DNA from: Gemmatimonadota bacterium
Lineage (GTDB): Bacteria > Gemmatimonadota > Gemmatimonadetes > Gemmatimonadales > GWC2-71-9
NCBI GenBank assembly: GCA_003220975.1
Contig: QHTX01000141.1
Location: 5,199 to 13,641, forward strand
Reading direction: 5' to 3'
DNA: 8,443 bases
Shown: piece after piece, positions 1 through 6,386 of the stretch
Layout of the letters: each line of letters opens with the position of its first letter
How positions within the stretch are numbered: the stretch's first letter is position 1
Notes under the pieces: model-generated
What the model was told of the DNA's origin: nothing
What the model saw: the letters and a program-made list of their open reading frames with translations, nothing else
Databases searched by the model: none
Made by a program: the position numbers and the translations under genes

Positions 1-763
1 GATCGCCGCCTGCGAGGGCCTCGGGGACGCGGCGCTGTGGCAGGGGCAATGGGCGGGCGCGCAGGCCTGGTACTCCCGGGGATTGCGGCTCGCCCAGTCG
101 TCGGTCGACCGCCGCGCGGTGGGCCAGTTGGAGCGGCTGCTCGGCGTGCTGGCCCGCCGCCAGGGCGATCTGGCCGGGGCGGGCGACCACCTGCGCCGCG
201 CCCGCGAGGCCTCCGAGGCCGCCGGCGCGGCGGACGAGATGGCCCGCGTGCTGAACACGCAGGGACAGCTGGAGGCGCAGCTGGGTCGGCACGGCGCGGC
301 GTCGATCGCCTACCGGGAGGCCCTCGCCTGGGCGCAGCGGGCGCCGCGCGACCCGGCGCTCGAGCTCGCCATCCGCCTGAATCTCGCCGAGCTGCAGCTC
401 GATGCGGAGCGGTTCCTCGAGGTCGACGAGGAGCTGCGGCGCGCCGAGCAGGTCGCGATCGCCGGCAATCTCACGCGCCGGCTGGCGCAGGTCTACATCC
501 TCATGGGCCGGTTGCGCGGCCGCCAGCAGGACGAGACGGGCTTTGTCTTCTTCGAGCAGGCGATCGAGCTGTGCAAGACCGTTGAGCGCGCGGCCGCCAC
601 GGAGGGCCAGGTGTACCTGGAGTACGGCCTGTTCCGCGAGCGGCTCGGGCAGCGGGAGGAAGCGCGCGCCTATCTGGAGCGCGCGCGCGAGATCTTCGAT
701 TCTGTCGGCGAGGCCCTGGAACGCGAGCGCGTGGACGCCGAGTTGCGGAAGCTGTCGGCCTAG
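1..763 (+). CDS. TPR-repeat protein, C-terminal part (5' end outside window)
   Basis: The frame is open from the first complete codon (base 2) to a TAG at 761-763, giving 253 visible residues and no start, so the gene begins upstream. The protein is almost entirely amphipathic alpha-helix rich in Ala, Arg, Leu and Glu. Helix pairs repeat about every 34-40 residues (roughly 12-32, 43-74, 78-113, 117-150, 160-190, 196-232). Small residues sit at the usual TPR positions, for example the runs GQLEAQLGRHGAASIAYREA and LFRERLGQREEARAYLERA. TPR arrays are protein-binding scaffolds. In bacteria such C-terminal arrays are often attached to a kinase, ATPase or cyclase domain, but that part cannot be seen here, so function is unknown. 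No membrane segment is visible. The stop overlaps that of the small lipoprotein gene on the other strand. Confidence 0.85.
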   Translation, partial: IAACEGLGDAALWQGQWAGAQAWYSRGLRLAQSSVDRRAVGQLERLLGVLARRQGDLAGAGDHLRRAREASEAAGAADEMARVLNTQGQLEAQLGRHGAASIAYREALAWAQRAPRDPALELAIRLNLAELQLDAERFLEVDEELRRAEQVAIAGNLTRRLAQVYILMGRLRGRQQDETGFVFFEQAIELCKTVERAAATEGQVYLEYGLFRERLGQREEARAYLERAREIFDSVGEALERERVDAELRKLSA

Positions 764-957
764 CGGTTCATCAGGGGATTGTGCTGCGCGGTGTCCGGTC
801 GGGCGGCGGGCTTCCGCTGGGTCTTACCCTTGGCGGCCGTCGGCCGGGTCGCGGCCGGAGCCGCGGTCTTGTTGGGCGCGCGGGTGTGCCGCTTGGAGCT
901 GCCGCCGCACGCCATGATCGCAAGCACGGCTAACGCTGCACAGAACGTCCTCGGCAT
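760..957 (-). CDS. Small basic lipoprotein (65 aa), hypothetical
   Basis: The ATG at 957 is preceded by GGAGG with a 4-base spacer, and a TAG at 760-762 ends a 65-residue protein. The N-terminus is a short type II signal peptide: MPR, a hydrophobic core, then the lipobox I-M-A-C with the lipidated Cys at residue 17, followed by GGSS. Gly-Ser after the Cys suggests outer-membrane retention rather than the inner-membrane Asp signal. The remaining ~45 residues are low complexity, rich in Ala, Pro, Thr and Lys/Arg and strongly basic, with no recognisable domain, and probably unstructured. It might act as a tether binding peptidoglycan, nucleic acid or a partner protein, but that is a guess. It faces the TPR gene tail to tail with a 3-base overlap. 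A TATATT box lies 29 bases upstream. Lipobox, ribosome site and promoter box together make a real gene likelier than chance. Confidence 0.65.
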   Translation of the reverse strand: MPRTFCAALAVLAIMACGGSSKRHTRAPNKTAAPAATRPTAAKGKTQRKPAARPDTAQHNPLMNR

Positions 958-985
958 AGGTCCTCCGACGGCCGGGGTCGGTCCC

Positions 986-991
986 AATATA
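986..991 (-). promoter_or_regulatory. Putative -10 box (TATATT) for the small lipoprotein gene
   Basis: Read on the minus strand, TATATT at 991-986 matches the sigma70 -10 consensus in five of six positions and stands out in a very GC-rich context. The start site would fall near 979, giving a leader of about 22 bases that includes the GGAGG before the ATG at 957. No convincing -35 box is visible at 16-18 bases spacing, so this is a partial match only. Confidence 0.4.
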
Positions 992-1013
992 GGAAATCGC
1001 GTCCCCCGGCGCC

Positions 1014-1895
1014 CTAATCCCGCACCAGTGGGCGGGTTAGGCAGGTGGGGCCGCCACCCCCCTTGAGGCAGATCTCCCGTCCGGCGAACTCGTGTACCTG
1101 GACGCCAGCGCGCTCCAACCGCGCCCGGGTCTCGGGGTTGCCCGCCACCATGACGGCGGTGCGCGGGGCGACGGCGAGGACGTTGCAACCGAGCGTCGGG
1201 AACTCGGCGTCGGGCACGTCGACGAGGGTGATGCCGCGCGCCAGGAGCGCCTCCCGGAACGGGACGGGCAAGAGCGGTGAATACACGACGCACAGATCCC
1301 GGTCGAGCGGGCTCGCGATCGACATGAGATGGAACACGTCGGCCGGGCCGCGCCAGTGGGGCAGGGGGACCACGATGAGCTCGTCGATCGAGCCGGCGAG
1401 CAGCGCGCGGAGCTGGCCAATCCCCGCGTCGTTCGTGCGATAGCCCCGGCCGACGGCGAGCGTGCGCTCGTCGAGCCACACGACGTCGCCCCCCTCCAGC
1501 CGGCCGTCGCCCGTGATGGCGCCGATGATCGGCAGGCCCAGGGTGCGGAACGCCGCTTCCTGCGCCGCGGGCTCGGTGGCGCGCTGCGGCTTCCCCATGT
1601 TGCACAGGATGAGCCCGCGGTCGCACGCGATCGAGGCGTCGCGCACGTACAGCGAGTCCAGCCCGACCTGCTCGCTGGGCGGCAGGCAGTGCACGTCCGC
1701 GCCGGCGCCGCGCAGCAACGCGAGGAATCGCTCGTACTCGGACATCGCCCGGGCGAGGTCGGGGCGGGCCGTGTAGCTCAGGTCCCGCCACTGACGATCG
1801 AGGCTCGCGTCGCTGCGGAACGCGTCACGCGCGTGTTTCACCGCTACGCGCCGCAGCCGCCCCACGTCGCTTTGTCCTCCGACCACGCGCTCCAT
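1014..1895 (-). CDS. DDAH/arginine deiminase-like amidinohydrolase
   Basis: This 293-residue protein belongs to the guanidino-group-modifying (amidinotransferase/DDAH) superfamily, soluble pentein-fold enzymes that attack a guanidinium carbon with a Cys. Visible motifs in order: D80 and R85-D86 in DSLYVRDASI (substrate-binding loop), E134-G-G-D137 (the family's EGGD motif), G149-RGYRTN-155, H189 in DVFHL (catalytic His), and C285 in GGGGPTCLT near the C-terminus (nucleophile). All catalytic positions appear intact, and the length is close to that of bacterial DDAH (about 255-290). The likeliest reaction is hydrolysis of N-methylated arginine to citrulline plus methylamines. Free arginine or another guanidino compound is possible, since this superfamily is hard to sub-assign by eye. 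The ATG at 1895 has GGGAGG about 10 bases upstream. The gene is divergent from the Tat-exported amidase, with a sigma70-like promoter between them. No signal peptide is seen. Confidence 0.85.
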   Translation of the reverse strand: MERVVGGQSDVGRLRRVAVKHARDAFRSDASLDRQWRDLSYTARPDLARAMSEYERFLALLRGAGADVHCLPPSEQVGLDSLYVRDASIACDRGLILCNMGKPQRATEPAAQEAAFRTLGLPIIGAITGDGRLEGGDVVWLDERTLAVGRGYRTNDAGIGQLRALLAGSIDELIVVPLPHWRGPADVFHLMSIASPLDRDLCVVYSPLLPVPFREALLARGITLVDVPDAEFPTLGCNVLAVAPRTAVMVAGNPETRARLERAGVQVHEFAGREICLKGGGGPTCLTRPLVRD

Positions 1896-1923
1896 CGCTG
1901 GCCACCCTCCCGGTCCCGCAGCA

Positions 1924-1953
1924 AGTTTAGCCCCGGTTCGTGGTCCCTGTCAT
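1924..1953 (-). promoter_or_regulatory. Sigma70-type promoter for the amidinohydrolase gene
   Basis: On the minus strand, ATGACA (1953-1948; five of six to TTGACA) is followed after 18 bases by TAAACT (1929-1924; four of six to TATAAT, with T1, A2 and T6 kept). Transcription would begin near 1917, leaving a leader of about 22 bases containing the GGGAGG ribosome site. The -35 end lies 20 bases before the amidase ATG, so polymerase binding here could interfere with amidase expression. This is inferred from pattern only. Confidence 0.5.
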
Positions 1954-1960
1954 GATCTCG

Positions 1961-1966
1961 GGAGGA
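1961..1966 (+). promoter_or_regulatory. Ribosome binding site deciding the amidase start
   Basis: GGAGGA sits 6 bases before the ATG at 1973, an ideal spacing. It rules against the in-frame upstream starts GTG 1940 and ATG 1952, neither of which has a comparable site. Using 1973 also places the twin-arginine motif at residues 8-9, as expected for a Tat signal. Confidence 0.8.
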
Positions 1967-1972
1967 GACCCC

Positions 1973-3631
1973 ATGAGCGATCGGACGATGGATCGTCGCA
2001 CCTTTGTCGGCCTCGCCGCCGCGGGTGGAGCGGCGGCAGTGGAGTCCAGGGTCCCCGCGCTGGCGCGCGGGGTCAGTCGGCCCTCGGCCGCGCCGTTCGA
2101 GCTCGAGGAAGCCACCATCGCCGAGCTGCAGGCCGGAATGAAATCGGGCAAGTACACCGCCCGCGGGTTGACCGCAGCCTACGCGCAGCGGATCGACGCC
2201 CTCGATCGCAAGGGGCCCGCCCTGCGCGCGGTGCTCGAGGTGAACCCCGACGCGCTCGCGCAGGCCGAGGCGCTCGACGCGGAGCGCAAGGCGAAGGGCC
2301 CGCGCGGACTGCTCCACGGTGTTCCGGTCTTGGTCAAGGACAACATCGCTACGCGTGACCGGATGCAGTCCACCGCGGGCTCCCTCGCCCTGGTGGGCGT
2401 GGCACCTCCGCGAGACGCGTTCATCGTGGAGCGCCTGCGCGCCAGCGGGGCCGTGATCCTGGGGAAGGCGAACCTCTCGGAGTGGGCGAACTTCCGTTCG
2501 ACCCACTCCTCGAGCGGGTGGAGCGGTCGTGGCGGGCAGTGCCGGAACCCCTATGCGCTCGACCGCACGCCGTCGGGCTCGAGCTCCGGCTCGGGCGTGG
2601 CCGTCGCGGCCAACCTGTGCCCGGTGGCGATCGGGACCGAGACCGACGGGTCGATCGTGTCGCCGTCCACGTGCTGCTCGATCGTGGGCATCAAGCCCAC
2701 GCTCGGGCTCGTGAGCCGCACCGGGATCATCCCCATCGCGCACAGCCAGGACACCGCCGGGCCGATGGCGCGCACGGTGGCGGACGCGAGCGTGCTGCTG
2801 GGCGCGCTCGCCGGGGTCGATCCCCGCGACGACGCCACCGCGGCGAGCGCCGGGCAGGCGCGCACCGATTACACCGCGTTTCTCGACCCGAACGGGCTGA
2901 AGGGCGCCCGGCTCGGGGTGTGCCGATCGCACTTCATGGGGTACAGTCCGGCGACCGACGCGCTGATGGAGGGCGCCATCAACACCGTCAAGCGGCTCGG
3001 GGCCGTCGTCGTGGACCCCGCCGACATCGCCACTGCGGGCCAGTTCGACGATGCGGAGTTCACCGTGCTGTTGTACGAATTCAAGGCGGACCTGAACCGC
3101 TATCTCGCCGAGTGGGCCCCCCGGCCCCCCGGGCTCCCCGGGCCCCCCGGGGCTTCCGCGAAGACGCTGGAGGACCTGATCGGCTTCAACGACCGGAACA
3201 AGGAGCGGGAGCTGCCCTACTTCGGGCAGGAGATCTTCGTGCAGGCGCAGGCGAAGGGCCCGCTCACCGACCAAGACTACCTGCGGGCGCTCGACAAGGA
3301 TCACCTGCTGGCGCGCACCCAGGGCATCGACGCCGTGATGGCCGAGCACCAGCTCGACGCGCTCATCGCGCCCACGGGCGGACCGCCCGCGCTCATCGAC
3401 CTGGTGAACGGCGACCCCGGGGGTGGGGGCAGCTTCTCGTCGCCCGCGGCCGTGGCCGGCTATCCGCACGTCACCGTGCCGCTGGGCTACGTGGTCGGCC
3501 TGCCTGTGGGGTTGTCGTTCGTCGGACGGCCGTGGAGCGAGGCGACGCTGATCAGGCTGGCGTACGCGTTCGAGCAGGCGACGAAAGCGCGCCGGCCCCC
3601 GCGCTTCCTCACTACGGCCGACCTACCCTGA
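1973..3631 (+). CDS. Tat-exported amidase-signature family hydrolase
   Basis: This is a 552-residue serine amidase of the amidase signature (AS) family, which hydrolyses carboxamides through a Ser-cisSer-Lys triad. The triad is visible: K122 in GVPVLVKDN, the cis-Ser around S203 in SGSSSGSG, and nucleophile S227 in GTETDGSI followed by VGIKPT. TDGSI in place of the common TGGSI, with SGRGGQCRNPYALDR before it, FNDRNKERELPYFGQ at about 405-419 and SSPAAVAGYPHVTVP near 489, places it with the plant At4g34880-like amidases and their many bacterial relatives. Substrate is unknown. The N-terminus (MDRRTFVGLAAAGGAAA) is a twin-arginine signal with RR at 8-9 and likely cleavage after an Ala near 29-32, so the folded enzyme is exported to the periplasm. 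A Pro/Gly-rich linker occupies 383-395. The 3' end overlaps the tag gene by 20 bp tail to tail. Confidence 0.92.
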   Translation: MSDRTMDRRTFVGLAAAGGAAAVESRVPALARGVSRPSAAPFELEEATIAELQAGMKSGKYTARGLTAAYAQRIDALDRKGPALRAVLEVNPDALAQAEALDAERKAKGPRGLLHGVPVLVKDNIATRDRMQSTAGSLALVGVAPPRDAFIVERLRASGAVILGKANLSEWANFRSTHSSSGWSGRGGQCRNPYALDRTPSGSSSGSGVAVAANLCPVAIGTETDGSIVSPSTCCSIVGIKPTLGLVSRTGIIPIAHSQDTAGPMARTVADASVLLGALAGVDPRDDATAASAGQARTDYTAFLDPNGLKGARLGVCRSHFMGYSPATDALMEGAINTVKRLGAVVVDPADIATAGQFDDAEFTVLLYEFKADLNRYLAEWAPRPPGLPGPPGASAKTLEDLIGFNDRNKERELPYFGQEIFVQAQAKGPLTDQDYLRALDKDHLLARTQGIDAVMAEHQLDALIAPTGGPPALIDLVNGDPGGGGSFSSPAAVAGYPHVTVPLGYVVGLPVGLSFVGRPWSEATLIRLAYAFEQATKARRPPRFLTTADLP

Positions 3632-4187
3632 GCTCCGCGTGGCGGAAGCAGGTCACGAGGTGGTCGTTCACCATCCCGACGGCCTGCATGAACGCGTAGC
3701 AGATCGTGGAGCCGGTGAAGCGGAACCCGCGCGCGGCGAGCGCCTCGCTCATGGCGTCCGATTGGCGGGTGCGCGCGGGAAGCTCGCGCAGCGAGCGGCG
3801 GCGGTTCTGCTTGGGTGCTCCACCCACGAAGCTCCAGAGGAAGGGCGCGAAGGCGCCCTCCTTCGCCTGGAACTCGAGGAACGCGCGGGCGTTCGTCACC
3901 GCGGCCGCGACCTTCTGGCGGTTGCGCACGATGCCGGGATCCCGGAGCAGCTGCGCGACCTTCCGGCGATCGTAGCGCGCCATGCGCGCAGGGTCGAAGC
4001 CGTCGAACACCTCGAGAAAGCGGGCGCGCTTGTGGAGGATCACGCGCCACGACAGCCCGGCCTGGAAGCCGTCGAGTATGAGCTTCCCGAACAGGGCGCG
4101 GTCGTCGCGGACGGGCACGCCCCACTCCTCATCGTGATAGGCGAGCATCAGGGGATCGTCCCCCCCGACCCAGCAGCGTTTGATCAT
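3612..4187 (-). CDS. tag: DNA-3-methyladenine glycosylase I
   Basis: The 191-residue protein matches TAG (187 residues in E. coli) end to end. It excises 3-methyladenine from alkylated DNA and begins base-excision repair in the cytoplasm. The zinc-snap ligands are all present: C5 (MIKRCW), H18 (AYHDEEWG), and H176 and C180 (VNDHLVTC). Other family signatures are FQAGLSW at 41-47, the GIVRNRQK run at 85-92, and the C-terminal GSTICYAFMQA. The residue equivalent to the base-contacting E38 of the E. coli enzyme is Asp here (D39 in ILDGFQAG), a conservative change. I chose the ATG at 4187 because the zinc Cys lies at residue 4-5 in the family. The frame stays open to an ATG at 4256, but that start would overlap the oxidoreductase gene. 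No clear Shine-Dalgarno precedes 4187. The stop lies inside the 3' end of the amidase gene. Confidence 0.95.
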   Translation of the reverse strand: MIKRCWVGGDDPLMLAYHDEEWGVPVRDDRALFGKLILDGFQAGLSWRVILHKRARFLEVFDGFDPARMARYDRRKVAQLLRDPGIVRNRQKVAAAVTNARAFLEFQAKEGAFAPFLWSFVGGAPKQNRRRSLRELPARTRQSDAMSEALAARGFRFTGSTICYAFMQAVGMVNDHLVTCFRHAELRVGRP

Positions 4188-4199
4188 CGGCGGCGAATT

Positions 4200-4229
4200 T
4201 TGCACTCGTCCGTTCCGCGCGGCTAGTAT
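4200..4229 (+). promoter_or_regulatory. Promoter for the quinone oxidoreductase, probably leaderless
   Basis: TTGCAC (4200-4205) is followed after 18 bases by TAGTAT (4224-4229), a good sigma70-type pair. The -10 box ends 7 bases before the ATG at 4237, so transcription should start at or within a base of the start codon. No Shine-Dalgarno is visible in between. The complement of the same AT-rich patch (AATACT, 4230-4225) could also serve as a weak -10 for tag on the other strand. Confidence 0.55.
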
Positions 4230-4236
4230 TCGCGCC

Positions 4237-5223
4237 ATGAAATTTCTCCACGTCACGGAGCAGCCGGGAGGGGGCCGGGGGGGCCGCTACGCCGCGTCGC
4301 TGCGCGAGACGGCCATCCCCGTGCCCGAGCAGGGCGAGGTCCTGATCCGGGTGGCGGCGTCCGGGGTGAACCGCGCCGACCTCTCCCAGATCGCCGGCCG
4401 CTACCCCCCGCCCCCCGGAGAATCGGAGATCCTCGGCATGGAGGCGTCGGGCACCGTGGACGATACCGGGGAGCGGGTGTGCGCGCTGCTCGGGGGCGGG
4501 GGGCATGCCGAGTACGTCGCCGCGCCGGCGGGGCAGGTGTTCCCGGCGCCCGCGCACGTCGACCTCGTGGCGGCCGCGGGCATTCCGGAGGCGTTCCTCA
4601 CCGCGTTCGTCAATCTCGTCGTCGAAGGGAGGGGGGACGTCGCGCCCGGCAGGGGCGTGCTGGTGCACGCGGGAGCGTCGGGCGTGGGGCTTGCCGCGAT
4701 CCAGGTCGCGAAGCTGTGCGGCGCGCGCGTCGCCGCGACGACGCGCACGGCAGCGAAGCTGGGCGCGCTCGCGGCCGCGGGCGCGGACCTGGCGATCGAC
4801 GCCGGCGGCACGGACTTCGCCGCGGAGATCGAGGGGCGCTGGGGGCGCGACGCCGTGGACGTCGTACTCGACCCGATCGGGGCGACGAGCCTGCCGGGCG
4901 ATTTGCGGGTGCTCGCCCCGGGCGGCCGGGTCGTGGTCATCGCGACGATGGGAGGCGCCGTCGTCGAGACCGACCTCGGGCTCCTGATGCGGAAGCGCGC
5001 CCGGCTCGTCGGCTCGACCCTGCGGTCGCGCAGCCGCGTCGAGAAGGCGGCCATCGTGGCGCGATTCCGCGAGGAGCTCCTGTCGAGCTTTGACGCCGGG
5101 AAGGGGGGGCTGCGGGTGACGGTCGACTCGGCGTTCCCGCCGGCGCGGGCGGCGGAGGCGTTTCAGCGGCTGCGGGAGAACCGCAACGTGGGAAAGATCG
5201 TGATCGCGTGGGGAGATCGCTGA
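4237..5223 (+). CDS. PIG3-type NAD(P)H quinone oxidoreductase (zinc-independent MDR)
   Basis: This 328-residue medium-chain dehydrogenase/reductase resembles the PIG3/quinone oxidoreductase branch, cytosolic NADPH-dependent enzymes that reduce quinones or activated alkenes. Evidence in order: VNRADLSQIAGRYPPPPG at 44-61 and ILGMEASG at 65-72, both hallmarks of the branch; the Rossmann loop HAGASGVGLAAIQVAK at 144-159; TTR at 168-170, a likely 2'-phosphate contact favouring NADP; VDVVLDPIG at 207-215; and GSTLRSRS at 259-266, close to the LRARS seen in PIG3 proteins. There are no catalytic or structural zinc ligands, as expected. The N-terminus MKFLHVTE agrees with the ATG at 4237 although the frame is open further upstream. 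There is no Shine-Dalgarno; a -10 box lies 7 bases before ATG. The propeller gene follows after 16 bases. The physiological substrate cannot be told from sequence. Confidence 0.92.
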   Translation: MKFLHVTEQPGGGRGGRYAASLRETAIPVPEQGEVLIRVAASGVNRADLSQIAGRYPPPPGESEILGMEASGTVDDTGERVCALLGGGGHAEYVAAPAGQVFPAPAHVDLVAAAGIPEAFLTAFVNLVVEGRGDVAPGRGVLVHAGASGVGLAAIQVAKLCGARVAATTRTAAKLGALAAAGADLAIDAGGTDFAAEIEGRWGRDAVDVVLDPIGATSLPGDLRVLAPGGRVVVIATMGGAVVETDLGLLMRKRARLVGSTLRSRSRVEKAAIVARFREELLSSFDAGKGGLRVTVDSAFPPARAAEAFQRLRENRNVGKIVIAWGDR

Positions 5224-5225
5224 TG

Positions 5226-5231
5226 TATCTT
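5226..5231 (+). promoter_or_regulatory. Putative leaderless -10 box (TATCTT) for the beta-propeller gene
   Basis: TATCTT fits the TANNNT form and ends 8 bases before the ATG at 5240. The 16-base gap after the oxidoreductase stop has no Shine-Dalgarno near the ATG; the nearest purine run, GGGAGA, is 24 or more bases away. No convincing -35 is seen, so the gene may instead be read through from upstream. Confidence 0.4.
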
Positions 5232-5239
5232 CGTGTCGC

Positions 5240-6358
5240 ATGAGACGCGCGGCACTGGTCGTGGCGCTCCTCGCCCCGCTTGCCGGCGTGGCCCCTGGCG
5301 GGGCGCAGACCACGGATACGGCCGATATTTATGCCCACGCGGGCGCGAACGCCCTCGCTCCCGCGGCGGCGCGGGCCCTCTCGCTCGTGTATGTCCCGAA
5401 CTCCCACGACGGGACCGTCACGGTCATCGATCCCGCAACGTATCGCGTCGTGCGGACCTTCCCGACGGGCGCGCTGCCGCAGCACGTGGTGCCGTCCTAC
5501 GATCTCACGACGCTCTGGGTCGCGAACAACCTCGGCAACAGCCTCACGCCGATCGATCCCGTAACCGGGCGCGAGGGGTCGAACGTGGCGGTGGACGATC
5601 CTTACAATCTCTACTTCACGCCGGACGGGCGGTTCGCGATCGTGATCGCCGAGCGGCGGCGGCGGCTCGATTTCCGCGACGCGCACACCATGGCGCTGGT
5701 GCAGTCGCTGCCGGTCGCGTGCAAGGGCGTCGACCACATGGAGTTCACGGCCGACGGGCGCGACGCCGTCGCCACGTGCGAGTTCTCGGGTCAGCTCGTG
5801 AAGGTCGACCTGGCGACCCGGACGGTCCTGGGCTACCTGACGCTCGACCCAGGGGGATTGGACAGCGCCGCGATGCCGCAGGACATCCGCTCCCGGGCGG
5901 ATGGGCGGGTCTTCTACGTCGCGGACATGAGGGCGAACGGCGTCTATCTCGTGGACCCGGACGCCTTTCGACGCATCGGGTTCGTCGCGACCGGCAAAGG
6001 CACCCACGGCATCTACCCGAGCCGCGACGGGCGCCAGTTGTACGTCACGAACCGGGGGTGGAACACCACCGCGGGCGGGCGACACGGGCCGGGCACGATC
6101 ACGGTGCTCGACCCGGCGACCGAGCGCGTCGTCGCGACGTGGCCCGTGCCCCGCGGCGGCAGCCCCGACATGGGCAACGTGAGCGCCGACGGCAAGGAGC
6201 TGTGGGTCTCCGGCCGCTACGACGACGAGGTGTACGTGTTCGACACCGAGACCGGGCGGCTCACGCACCGCATCAAGGTGGGGCGCGAGCCGCACGGGCT
6301 GTGCGTCTGGCCGCAACCGGGGCGGTACTCGCTCGGGCACACGGGCAACATGAGATAA
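5240..6358 (+). CDS. Secreted YVTN-type seven-blade beta-propeller protein
   Basis: This 372-residue protein carries a Sec signal peptide (MRRAALVVALLAPLAG, likely cleaved after GGAQ at about residue 23) and is otherwise a beta-propeller of the YVTN/NHL type. Blades begin with a strand such as VYVPNSHDGTVTVID (50-64), LWVANNLGNSLTPID (92-106), AIVIAERRRRLDFRD (133-147), AVATCEFSGQLVKVD (176-190), FYVADMRANGVYLVD (225-239), LYVTNRGW...TITVLD (267-291) and LWVSGRYDDEVYVFD (321-335). That makes seven blades, most closed by a DG turn (FTPDGR, FTADGR, SRADGR, PSRDGR, VSADGK). The C-terminal HGLCVWPQPGRYSLGHTG is a recurrent ending I associate with one uncharacterised bacterial subfamily. Such propellers are binding scaffolds or metal/haem-associated periplasmic proteins; related folds occur in cytochrome cd1 and NirF, but no CXXCH haem site is present. 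Role unknown. It probably heads an operon with the dehydrogenase and lipoprotein that follow. Confidence 0.88.
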   Translation: MRRAALVVALLAPLAGVAPGGAQTTDTADIYAHAGANALAPAAARALSLVYVPNSHDGTVTVIDPATYRVVRTFPTGALPQHVVPSYDLTTLWVANNLGNSLTPIDPVTGREGSNVAVDDPYNLYFTPDGRFAIVIAERRRRLDFRDAHTMALVQSLPVACKGVDHMEFTADGRDAVATCEFSGQLVKVDLATRTVLGYLTLDPGGLDSAAMPQDIRSRADGRVFYVADMRANGVYLVDPDAFRRIGFVATGKGTHGIYPSRDGRQLYVTNRGWNTTAGGRHGPGTITVLDPATERVVATWPVPRGGSPDMGNVSADGKELWVSGRYDDEVYVFDTETGRLTHRIKVGREPHGLCVWPQPGRYSLGHTGNMR

Positions 6359-6360
6359 GG

Positions 6361-6386
6361 ACGGCGTCGAGGAACGACGTCGAGGG
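6361..6386 (+). repeat. Imperfect 13-bp tandem duplication before the dehydrogenase gene
   Basis: Two adjacent 13-base units (6361-6373 and 6374-6386) agree at 11 of 13 positions and fill most of the 41-base gap between the propeller stop and the dehydrogenase start. The second copy flows into the purine-rich GAGGGGGA ribosome site. It also contains the 8-base palindrome CGACGTCG. It may be a simple replication-slippage duplication. Confidence 0.45.

Noticed and set aside
1940..1972. Upstream starts GTG 1940 or ATG 1952 for the amidase
   Set aside because: The ideal GGAGGA sits before ATG 1973, and using 1973 gives a standard Tat signal length.
1844..3469. A 541-codon open frame on the minus strand opposite the amidase
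   Set aside because: Its product is Arg/Gly/His-rich low complexity without motifs, and it is exactly antisense to a gene with a complete catalytic triad. Such frames are expected opposite GC-rich genes.
3603..3649. Inverted repeat GCTTCC / GGAAGC as a bidirectional terminator at the amidase-tag junction
   Set aside because: It has only 6-bp arms with a 35-base loop and no T-run on either strand, so it is indistinguishable from chance.
4188..4256. A 23-residue N-terminal extension of Tag from ATG 4256
   Set aside because: TAG proteins begin just before the zinc-binding Cys (residue 4-5), and the longer start would overlap the oxidoreductase gene.
4937..6340. A 467-codon minus-strand open frame opposite the oxidoreductase and propeller genes
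   Set aside because: It spans two well-supported + strand genes, has shadow-type composition (Arg, His, Val, Pro repeats) and no recognisable domain.
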